In this document: positions 57,328 to 64,000 of the stretch, one piece after another | Layout of the letters: each line of letters starts with the position of its first letter | How positions within the stretch are numbered: position 1 is the first letter of the stretch | Origin: Deltaproteobacteria bacterium HGW-Deltaproteobacteria-8 | GTDB taxonomy: Bacteria; Desulfobacterota; Desulfovibrionia; Desulfovibrionales; Desulfovibrionaceae | Assembly: GCA_002840405.1 (NCBI GenBank) | Contig: PHAR01000003.1 | Coordinates: 251,946-315,945, forward strand | Direction: 5' to 3' | Length of the DNA stretch: 64,000 nucleotides | Notes under the pieces: generated by a model | Database searches by the model: none | What the model was told of the DNA's origin: nothing | The model's input: only the letters and a program-made list of their open reading frames with translations | Program-made: the position numbers and the translations under genes

Positions 57328-59243
57328 GCGACCCTCCCCGGCCAGTGCAGGCGCCAAGCTTGGTACATGAGGATGTCCCAAAGGTGATTGAACCAGTTGT
57401 TCTTACCGGCCAGATACTCGGCCCAGATGCGCCGCACAAGGGGCGCATTGAGCATGCCTTCGTGCCTGAGAGCCTGCTCGTTCAACAGGTCCTCGGCCCA
57501 GTCGCGCAGTTCGTCTTTGAGCCACAGGTCGATGGGTACGCCAAAACCCATCTTGGGCCTGTCCACCAGTTCACGCGGCACGTGCCGGTAAAGCACCCTG
57601 CGCAACACCGCCTTGCCAACGCCATTCTGGACCTTGAAGGCCGTGGGCAGGCTGGCCGCGAACTCCACGACCCGGTGGTCCAGGAGCGGGCAGCGCACCT
57701 CCAGTGATACGGCCATGCTGGCGCGGTCCACCTTGGCCAGGATGTCATCAGGCAGGTAGAGTAGGTGGTCGATGAGGGCCATGCGGCGCAGCGGGTCGTT
57801 TCCGGCGGCGCGGGAGAGCAGCCCCTGATCCATGTCAAAAGTGGTCTGCCGCTCATGGCTCCCCAGCACCAAATCACCGGGGGCGCGGAAGTGCGAGAAG
57901 AGGAAGCGGTAATAGTCTTCGAAGTTTCGCGTGCCCATGGCCCCTAGCCGCCAGTGGATCTTTGGCCCAAGGCTCCCCATCAGGCGGAAGGCGGCCTCGG
58001 GCAGGCGTCCGGCCAGACTCCCGGCAATGGCCCGCAAAGGCCGGGGAGCGAGGGAGAACTTTCGCCACAGCGCGTCGAGGTATAGATAGCGTTCATAGCC
58101 ATTAAAAAGTTCGTCGCCGCCGTCACCGGACAAGGCAACGGTGACGTGCTGACGGGCTAGGCGGCACACCGCATAGGTGGGAATCTGAGAGGAGTCGGCG
58201 AAGGGCTCGTCCCAAAAATGCGGAATCACGGGCACCATGTCAAGAAGATCCTGCTGGCGAAGGATGAACTCCGAGTGGTCCGTGCCCAGGTGCGCGGCCA
58301 CGGCCTTGGCATGGTGAGCCTCGTTGTAACGCCCCTCGGCGAAGCCGATAGAGAATGTGCGCACCGGGCGGGCGCTCTGGGACTGCATGAGCGCGGTGAC
58401 GAGCGAGGAGTCGATGCCGCCGGACAAAAACGAGCCCAGGGGCACATCGGCCACCATGCGCAGGCCGGTGGCGTTGGTGAGGAGCCGCTCCAGTTCTGTG
58501 GCGGCGTCTTCCTCCGTGCCTGTGAAGGGGTGCGCCAGTCCGACCTCGAAGACCTCCGTCGCAGACCAGTAGGGGCGCGGCTCGGCCGCAAGCGGGTCCT
58601 GGCCTGGCCGCAATGTGAGCGCATGGGCGGGCGGAAGTTTTCTGGCGGCGCTGTACACGCTCTGGGGGGCCGGGATGTAGCCCAGCCGAAAATATGCCGC
58701 CAGAGAGTCCGGGTCGATCCTGGCGTCGAAAGCCGAATGTATGGTCAGGGCCTTGAGCTCGGAGCCGAAGACCGTGGCCTTTCCGGCCAAGCCGTAGTAA
58801 AGAGGCTTTTTACCCATGCGGTCGCGGGCCAGGAGCAGGGTGCGCTCCTTGCGGTCCCACAGGGCCAGGGCGAACATGCCGTTGAGCCTGGGCAGTGCGG
58901 CCTCGCCCCATTCTTCAAAGGCCGCCAGCAGCACCTCGGTGTCTGAACCACCACGGAAGGCGTGCCCCAGGGGCTCAAGCTCGGTCTTGAGCGCCCGGAA
59001 ATTGTAGATTTCGCCGTTGAAAACGATGACGAAGCGCCCCGAGGCCGAGACCATGGGCTGGTGTCCCAGGGGCGAGAGGTCGAGGATGGACAGGCGGCGG
59101 TGCCCCAGGGCGATGCCTTGGGCGTCATCGGAGAAGACGCCAGAATCGTCCGGGCCTCGGTGCGCCAGTGTTGTTGTCATGGCGTTCAGGGTCGCGCCCT
59201 GGTCCTGGCCGAGGGGAGAGAGGATGCCGCAGATGCCGCACAT
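57324..59243 (-). CDS. asnB: Asparagine synthetase B-like glutamine amidotransferase, copy 1
   Basis: A 639-residue two-domain enzyme. It starts MCGICGI, placing the catalytic Cys at position 2 once Met is removed; this is why ATG 59243 is chosen over 59255. RLSILDLSPLGHQPM and VFNGEIYNF complete the glutaminase domain. FLSGGIDSSLVTALM is the PP-loop of the synthetase half, and VALSGDGGDELFNGYERY and KVDRASMAVSLEVRCPLLDH are further signatures. In glycan operons such enzymes often amidate uronic acids rather than make free asparagine. It is paralogous to the gene at 62108-64000. Confidence 0.93.
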   Translation of the reverse strand: MCGICGILSPLGQDQGATLNAMTTTLAHRGPDDSGVFSDDAQGIALGHRRLSILDLSPLGHQPMVSASGRFVIVFNGEIYNFRALKTELEPLGHAFRGGSDTEVLLAAFEEWGEAALPRLNGMFALALWDRKERTLLLARDRMGKKPLYYGLAGKATVFGSELKALTIHSAFDARIDPDSLAAYFRLGYIPAPQSVYSAARKLPPAHALTLRPGQDPLAAEPRPYWSATEVFEVGLAHPFTGTEEDAATELERLLTNATGLRMVADVPLGSFLSGGIDSSLVTALMQSQSARPVRTFSIGFAEGRYNEAHHAKAVAAHLGTDHSEFILRQQDLLDMVPVIPHFWDEPFADSSQIPTYAVCRLARQHVTVALSGDGGDELFNGYERYLYLDALWRKFSLAPRPLRAIAGSLAGRLPEAAFRLMGSLGPKIHWRLGAMGTRNFEDYYRFLFSHFRAPGDLVLGSHERQTTFDMDQGLLSRAAGNDPLRRMALIDHLLYLPDDILAKVDRASMAVSLEVRCPLLDHRVVEFAASLPTAFKVQNGVGKAVLRRVLYRHVPRELVDRPKMGFGVPIDLWLKDELRDWAEDLLNEQALRHEGMLNAPLVRRIWAEYLAGKNNWFNHLWDILMYQAWRLHWPGRVA

Positions 59244-59247
59244 GGTG

Positions 59248-59388
59248 CTAGGCACCTCCCGTGTGCGTGCGGGGTCGCTCGTTGCGCCTGAACTGGCCGC
59301 CCGTGGAAGGAGCGAGCCGCAGCCCGAAGCCGCGCGCGCGCAAAATGCGCTGGCCCGTGCCCCTGTTCCTCGTCCAGCCGGTGGTCAT
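59248..59388 (-). CDS. Possible 46-residue Arg-rich coupled ORF
   Basis: ATG 59388 overlaps the stop of the glycosyltransferase gene (ATGA) and the frame ends four bases before asnB copy 1, filling the 141-base gap. An AAGGAAA stretch lies upstream. The peptide is basic, with eleven Arg, and has no recognised motif. It could be real, or chance in GC-rich DNA. Confidence 0.3.
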   Translation of the reverse strand: MTTGWTRNRGTGQRILRARGFGLRLAPSTGGQFRRNERPRTHTGGA

Positions 59389-60500
59389 TTCGTTTCCTTG
59401 TCCTTGGTAATGTGCATCAGTATGGTTTCCCACATGTCCAGCACCTTCTCAAGCCCGAAGCGCTCCAGGATGTTAGGCGCCTGCTCGGCGAAGGAGCGGC
59501 GTAATGTCTCGTCACCCATGAGCCGGGAGAGTGCGTCGGTCAGTTCCTCCACATTGCCCGGCGGCACCAGCAGGCCGTCCACCTCGTGGCGTACGATTTC
59601 AGCCGGACCGCTGGGACAGTTGAAGGCCACGGCGGGCAGGCCGCAGGCCATGGCCTCGCACAGGGCGTTGGGGAAGCCCTCGAAGCGCGAGGAGAGCACG
59701 AAGAGGTCGGCCTTGCGCAGAACCCCGCCGGGGGCGTTCAGGCGACCAGGAAGCAGGATGCGGTCCGCAAGGCCAAGGGAGACTCTTTGGCGCTCCAGCC
59801 GTTCACGTTCAGGCCCTTCGCCCAGGATGGCCAGGGTCCAGTCTGGAAAGTGTGCGGCCAGCCGGCCGAAGGCCGTCAGCAGGAGGTCGAAGCCTTTCTG
59901 GCGATCGAGCCGCCCCATGCCGAGCAGCAGGGGGCGATGCATGTCCGGGGTCGGCCCCTCTGTCTCCGGCGCGGTAACGGGGTTTGGCAGGACGTGGCAC
60001 AGGGCACGGATGCGCGGCGGGAAGAACTCGGCCACGCCGAGCGTCTGTACGGCCACAGCCGCTGCGCGCGGATAGGCCATGCGCCGCAGGCTTCTCCAGA
60101 ACAGGTTGATGTCGTAGTGCGCGGGGTGCACGCGCTCGGACACCACCACGGGAAGGGAGCGGCCCACGGCCAGAAGCGTGAGCACATTGGTGGCGTCCAT
60201 GAAAGAGAGCACGGCCTGGGGCGGCTGGCCGTCAAAAGCCGAGGCAATCGCCTGGCGCAGGGCGCGCACACGGCCCAGGTTGGCGAAAATCGCAGCCAAG
60301 GGGCCGTTTGAGGTCCGGGCAAGGTCCAGTGCCCGGTGGCGGATGCGCGGGTGCAGGGCATAGAACGGCGGCACGGACCCGTCGTCCAGGGTGAAAAGCG
60401 TGATGCTGTGGCCCCGTGCGGCCAAGCTGCCCGCAAGTCGGGCAAAGATCCCTTCCGCCCCACCCATTTGTAGGGAGGATATGACCATGACGAGGTTCAT
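59385..60500 (-). CDS. Glycosyltransferase family 4
   Basis: A 371-residue GT-B enzyme. MVISSLQMGGAEGIFARLAG gives the N-terminal loop, VVSERVHPAHYD a linker block, LLLGMGRLDRQKGFDLLL the start of the second domain, and SSRFEGFPNALCEAMACG the donor-binding acidic pair. It resembles transferases of O-antigen and exopolysaccharide loci. The start overlaps the stop of the methyltransferase gene by four bases. Confidence 0.93.
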   Translation of the reverse strand: MNLVMVISSLQMGGAEGIFARLAGSLAARGHSITLFTLDDGSVPPFYALHPRIRHRALDLARTSNGPLAAIFANLGRVRALRQAIASAFDGQPPQAVLSFMDATNVLTLLAVGRSLPVVVSERVHPAHYDINLFWRSLRRMAYPRAAAVAVQTLGVAEFFPPRIRALCHVLPNPVTAPETEGPTPDMHRPLLLGMGRLDRQKGFDLLLTAFGRLAAHFPDWTLAILGEGPERERLERQRVSLGLADRILLPGRLNAPGGVLRKADLFVLSSRFEGFPNALCEAMACGLPAVAFNCPSGPAEIVRHEVDGLLVPPGNVEELTDALSRLMGDETLRRSFAEQAPNILERFGLEKVLDMWETILMHITKDKETK

Positions 60501-61231
60501 TTCCGGCGGCCCACCAGGAGCATGTTGTGCGAAAAATGGCCCGTGCCGTCCAGGAGATCGACGCCTCTTGCGGCCAGGTTCACGCTGGTGGAAAAGAGTA
60601 TCCAGACCGGCAGTAGCAAGGCCTTGAGCAGGCGCGTTGCCCGGCGTTGGTTGAGAGAGGTCTCCACGAAGTTGAGGAGCATCTGGCCCCCGGTACTGCC
60701 CACCTTGCCCTGGCGGCGCAGGTCGACGATGTCGAAGTCGGTTTCGAACAGCGCACGTAGGCCGAATTCCGTGAACCGACGATAGTCGTGAGGTGCGCCG
60801 TGCAGATTGTAAAGGAACGGAGCAGAGGCCACAAGCGCTCCGCCCGGGCGCAGCACTCTGGCGATCTCCCCGACGATGAGGCCGAGGTCGCGCACGTGTT
60901 CCAGCACCTGGGTGCAGAGCAGGGTGTCGAAGCTGTTGTCTGCGAAGGGCAGCGGCGCGTCCGGCTCAATCAGCACATCCACGCCCTCTCCGCTCACGTC
61001 CGCCCCGGTGTAACTGCATACGCTGGGGCTGAACCAGCTCTGATAGGGTTTGGCCCCGCAGCCCAGGTCCAGCACGTCGCCGCCCAGATTCAGGAGTAGC
61101 CCGCGCAGGTCGCGGTGCAGGTCGCAGGTGGCCAGCCACTGGAAGTGCCAGGGGCATGGACTCGGGGCAGAACCGCAGAGGGCGTTATAAATGCTTTGGT
61201 ACGCTGCGCCAAAGGCGCTTGGGGCCGTCAC
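60497..61231 (-). CDS. SAM methyltransferase, paralogue A
   Basis: A 244-residue class I methyltransferase from GTG 61231, with GAGAGGA upstream. DVLDLGCGAKPYQSWF is motif I, SYTGADVSG the acidic strand and ARVLRPGGALVASAPFLYN the late motif. HGAPHDYRRFTEFGLRALF is a family-specific segment. It is clearly paralogous to the gene at 61383-62108 across its whole length, so the two arose by duplication within the operon. Confidence 0.88.
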   Translation of the reverse strand: MTAPSAFGAAYQSIYNALCGSAPSPCPWHFQWLATCDLHRDLRGLLLNLGGDVLDLGCGAKPYQSWFSPSVCSYTGADVSGEGVDVLIEPDAPLPFADNSFDTLLCTQVLEHVRDLGLIVGEIARVLRPGGALVASAPFLYNLHGAPHDYRRFTEFGLRALFETDFDIVDLRRQGKVGSTGGQMLLNFVETSLNQRRATRLLKALLLPVWILFSTSVNLAARGVDLLDGTGHFSHNMLLVGRRK

Positions 61232-61317
61232 GCCTTCATCCTCTCACAGGGGGGGGCTGTTGGAGTTGGTGAAGCAGGTTGCTGGCTACAGATCGAAAAA
61301 TATCGAGTGCCGCACAT
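61228..61317 (-). CDS. Possible 29-residue ORF in the methyltransferase gap
   Basis: AAGGAG stands six bases before ATG 61317 (an ATG at 61323 is too close), and the frame ends in a TGA overlapping the GTG start of the next gene. The peptide begins MCGTRYFSICSQQ. It lies between the two paralogous methyltransferase genes. The opening MCG resembles that of glutamine amidotransferases and could be a relic of duplication, but the match is very short. Confidence 0.25.
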   Translation of the reverse strand: MCGTRYFSICSQQPASPTPTAPPCERMKA

Positions 61318-61382
61318 GGCCATCTCCTTGTTTGCACGTTGCCAGGCGATTTCTTGCGCGGCGTTTCCATGCTCTCCGCCGC

Positions 61383-62108
61383 TCAGCGTTTGCGTGCCAC
61401 AAGCACCAGTTCGTGCGGGAAAAGGCCGGTGCCATCGCACTGATCCAATAGCCAGCCCAGACAGTTGACTAAAAAGTCGCCCATGATGCGCACAGGTAAG
61501 AGCAGCAGCCTGAGGGCGCGTCCGATTTTGGTCCGGTTGCTCTGGAAAAACAGCCAAGCCAGTAGATGCAACGCCAGGGTACCGCCGATGCCACCCACAG
61601 GCAGCACCTTCGAGATCGTGTAGTCCGTGCCGAAAAGGGAGCGCAGCCCGTGCTCGGTGAAGCGGCGGTAGTCGTGGGGCGCGCCGTGCAGCATATACAG
61701 GAAGGGCACGGTGACTACCAGCGCGCCTCCCGACCGGAGCACCCGGTACATTTCGGAAAGCATCTGGCCTAGGTCTTCCACATGTTCCAGCAGTTGGGTG
61801 CTCAGCAGCACATCGAAGCTGGCGTTGGCAAAAGGCAATGGCTCGCCAGGGGTCACTTGCACATCCACGGTCGGAGCGTCCAGCACATCAGCGCCCACGT
61901 AGGAGCGCACCGGCTGCCTGAAAAGGCTTTGGTAGGGCTTGGCGCCGCAGCCCAGGTCCAGCACGTCGCCGCCAAACCCGGCCAGGGTGGCCGTAAGGAT
62001 TTTGTGCAACTGGTGCGTGGCGTGCCACTGAAAATGCCAGGGTCGTAGTGCCGGGGGAGTGCCGCAGAGGGCATTGTACAGCAAGGTGTGCAGTTCATCC
62101 GGGCTCAT
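61383..62108 (-). CDS. SAM methyltransferase, paralogue B
   Basis: A 241-residue class I methyltransferase. GGDVLDLGCGAKPYQSLF is motif I, SYVGADVLD the ribose-binding acidic strand, and YRVLRSGGALVVTVPFLYM the late motif. YNALCGTPP near the N-terminus and HGAPHDYRRFTEHGLRSLF are shared with paralogue A. ATG 62108 shares a base with the stop of asnB copy 2 (TGATG). The C-terminal half is more hydrophobic (LALHLLAWLFF, MGDFLVNCLGWLL), perhaps for membrane contact. Confidence 0.88.
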   Translation of the reverse strand: MSPDELHTLLYNALCGTPPALRPWHFQWHATHQLHKILTATLAGFGGDVLDLGCGAKPYQSLFRQPVRSYVGADVLDAPTVDVQVTPGEPLPFANASFDVLLSTQLLEHVEDLGQMLSEMYRVLRSGGALVVTVPFLYMLHGAPHDYRRFTEHGLRSLFGTDYTISKVLPVGGIGGTLALHLLAWLFFQSNRTKIGRALRLLLLPVRIMGDFLVNCLGWLLDQCDGTGLFPHELVLVARKR

Positions 62109-64000
62109 CAAGTGCGTCCTTCTTTTTGTTCGTATCCCTGCGCTTCCAGCCACGACTGGAGCATGACCAGGGCCCAAACCTCATGCTGTCGGTTCGCCTT
62201 GCCTTGGGCATGTTCATTCCATATGCGCGTTACCATGTCCGCGTCGAGTAGGCCCTGGGCGCGTATGCGAGCCGGGTCGAGCAGCGCTGCGCACCACTCC
62301 CGTAGTTCACCCCGCAGCCAGCGTCCCACAGGCATGCCAAAGCCCATTTTCGGGCGTTCCACAAGTTCAGGCGGGACATGGCGGTGCAGGATGCGCCGCA
62401 ACACCTGCTTGCCCACGCCGTTCTGGACTTTCAGGGCCGTGGGTAAGCTGGCGGCGAACTCCACCACCTGATGGTCCAGCAGCGGAACCCTGCCCTCCAG
62501 GCCAACGGCCATGCTCGCCCGGTCCAGCTTGGTCAGGATGTCGTCGGGTAAGTACTGGACCAGATCCATGCCGGACAGGGCCTGGAATATGTCCGTAGCA
62601 GCTATGCCTTCGGCGAGCATGCGGGTGCGCGGTTCCGCAGCTCCCGGAATGAAGGACGCAGGCTTGCGGCTCACGGAGATGAGGAACCGGTAGCGCTCGG
62701 CCAGCGTGTGAGCGGCCAGCAGCTCCGTCCTCCAATGTAGTTTCCAGGGCAGAGAGCCCAGTAGCGGCAAAGACGACGCTGGCAAAACTCGCGCTAGGCT
62801 GCTCGCTAGTGGCCGCAGGGCGGCAGGAGCCGAGGGCCAGTGCATGGCGGCTGCGGTAAAATACCTGTCATAGCCGCTGAACAGCTCATCTCCGCCGTCT
62901 CCAGACAGGCTTACGGTGACGTGTTGGCGGGCCATGCGGCTGAGGAGTAGTGTGGGCACCAGCGACACGTCGGCAAAGGGCTCGTCCCAAAGGCGGGAGG
63001 CCGCAGGGATTTCGTCCAGCAGTTGCTGTGCGTCCAGGTGCATCTCTGTGTGCTCGCATCCCAGGTGCCTAGCCACGGCGCGCGCATGGGCCGATTCATC
63101 AAAGTCGGCGTCGGCGAAGCCGATGCAGAAGGTCTTGATCGGGCGGCTGCTCTGGGCTTGCATGAGGGCCACTACTGTGGAGGAGTCCACCCCGCCGGAC
63201 AGAAAGGCCCCCAGTGGCACATCCGAAAGCATGCGCCGCCGCACGGATTGGAGCAGCAGTCGTTCCAGCTCATCGGCGGCGCTGTCTATGTCGCCGGGAA
63301 AGGTGGTGTCCGGTCCGCAACGCCAGATGTCCCGGACGTCCCAGTAGGATGTGATGTCCGGCTCCAGACCGGGGCCGCGCAGGGTCAGGATGCTGCCCGG
63401 CTCAAGCTTGCGCGCGCCAATGTATACGCTGTAGGGCGCGGGGATGTATCCGTAACGGAAATACAGGGCCAGGGCGTCCAGGTTGAAGTGGCAGTCAAAC
63501 TCCGGGTGTGCGCGCAGGGCCCCCAGCTCCGATCCGAACACGAAGGTTCTTCCAGCGCGGCCGTAGTACAGCGGTTTGATGCCGAGGCGGTCGCGCACCA
63601 GGTGCAGGGAGTGTTCATGAGCGTCCCACAGGGCAAAGGCGAACATGCCAACGAAGCGCTTGAGCGCGCCCGGCAGTCCCCATTGTTCGATGGCCGCCAG
63701 CATGGTCTCGGTGTCCGAGTTGCCCCGGAATCCCTGGCCCAGCGGTTCAAGTTCGGCGCGCAGTTCGAGGTGGTTGTATATCTCGCCATTGTAGCTCAGG
63801 ACATAGCGGCCCGTGACCGAGCGCATGGGCTGGTGGCCCAGAGGCGAGAGCTCAAGGATGGACAGCCGCCGGTGGCCCAAGGCGATGCCCGCGTGTTCGT
63901 CGGCAAAGATGCCGGAGTCGTCCGGCCCTCGGTGGGCCAGGGGGGCGGTCATGGCCCGGCACTGCGCGCGGAGAATCTCGAGCGGTGAGTCCGGAGGGGC
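62108..64000 (-). CDS. asnB: Asparagine synthetase B-like glutamine amidotransferase, copy 2 (5' end outside window)
   Basis: The frame stays open through the right edge, so the first residues, including the catalytic Cys, are outside; 630 residues are visible. The first in-window ATG at 63952 corresponds to an internal Met in copy 1 (AMTTTLAHRGPDD there, AMTAPLAHRGPDD here), so it is not the start. FLSGGVDSSTVVALM is the PP-loop, VSLSGDGGDELFSGYDRY and KLDRASMAVGLEGRVPLLDH follow. It is similar to copy 1 throughout. Its stop shares a base with the methyltransferase start, so the two are coupled. Confidence 0.93.
   Translation of the reverse strand, partial: APPDSPLEILRAQCRAMTAPLAHRGPDDSGIFADEHAGIALGHRRLSILELSPLGHQPMRSVTGRYVLSYNGEIYNHLELRAELEPLGQGFRGNSDTETMLAAIEQWGLPGALKRFVGMFAFALWDAHEHSLHLVRDRLGIKPLYYGRAGRTFVFGSELGALRAHPEFDCHFNLDALALYFRYGYIPAPYSVYIGARKLEPGSILTLRGPGLEPDITSYWDVRDIWRCGPDTTFPGDIDSAADELERLLLQSVRRRMLSDVPLGAFLSGGVDSSTVVALMQAQSSRPIKTFCIGFADADFDESAHARAVARHLGCEHTEMHLDAQQLLDEIPAASRLWDEPFADVSLVPTLLLSRMARQHVTVSLSGDGGDELFSGYDRYFTAAAMHWPSAPAALRPLASSLARVLPASSLPLLGSLPWKLHWRTELLAAHTLAERYRFLISVSRKPASFIPGAAEPRTRMLAEGIAATDIFQALSGMDLVQYLPDDILTKLDRASMAVGLEGRVPLLDHQVVEFAASLPTALKVQNGVGKQVLRRILHRHVPPELVERPKMGFGMPVGRWLRGELREWCAALLDPARIRAQGLLDADMVTRIWNEHAQGKANRQHEVWALVMLQSWLEAQGYEQKEGRT

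Noticed and set aside
1-64000. tRNA or rRNA genes, CRISPR arrays, transposases, integrases
   Set aside because: None could be recognised in the sequence or in the predicted proteins.

Overview
The window looks like chromosomal DNA of a high-GC deltaproteobacterium, most likely of the Desulfovibrionaceae. This is inferred from overall GC, from the pairing of a DUF4390 protein with an NtrY-like kinase, from a bacterial pyruvoyl arginine decarboxylase beside a deoxyhypusine-synthase homologue, and from abundant radical-SAM and B12 enzymes. No rRNA, tRNA, CRISPR array, insertion sequence or phage gene was recognised. Both edges cut through genes.

Left region (1-30824, all on +): a dense, largely overlapping run of about 27 genes that reads as a surface-glycan or flagellin-glycosylation island. 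It opens with an unusual small-molecule block: HMGL-type aldolase, acyl-adenylating ligase, metal-dependent cyclase, acyl carrier protein, methyltransferase, an AAC(3)/DUF4910 fusion, a second methyltransferase, a second DUF4910 protein, a B12-type radical SAM enzyme, a CMP-sugar-type cytidylyltransferase, a SPASM radical SAM enzyme, an SDR and an epimerase. Next come a polysaccharide-type protein, a 2-hydroxyacid dehydrogenase, a HAD phosphatase, glycosyltransferases, methyltransferases and three consecutive radical SAM genes, one of them frameshifted. The run ends with a FkbM methyltransferase and a DUF115/Maf-type motility-associated factor. The Maf-like gene and the carrier-protein genes resemble those of known flagellin-glycosylation loci, so a protein-linked sugar is a reasonable target, but this is inference.

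Middle region (30859-41198): core-genome genes. On the minus strand are an NtrY-like kinase that lacks its G1 ATP-binding box, a DUF4390 protein and YggS. On the plus strand, a visibly AT-richer GDP-fucose pair (gmd-fcl) is followed by rlmN and a three-gene polyamine group (arginine decarboxylase, DHS-family enzyme, agmatine deiminase). A strong bidirectional terminator at 41399-41443 closes this block against the facing operon.

Signalling region (41507-50814, minus): a six-gene operon (CheY, giant hybrid kinase, CheY, rubrerythrin-like protein, hypothetical protein, second kinase) preceded by a sigma-54-type response regulator. A repeated dyad lies on both sides of the regulator gene, and a sigma-54-like promoter precedes the operon, suggesting a regulatory loop.

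Right region (51190-64000): a lone B12/radical SAM gene on +, then a minus-strand glycan operon read from the right edge inward: asnB2, two paralogous methyltransferases, glycosyltransferase, asnB1, methyltransferase-like protein, glycosyltransferase, SGNH protein and MBOAT acyltransferase. It shows duplicated asnB and methyltransferase genes, and several short coupled ORFs fill its gaps.
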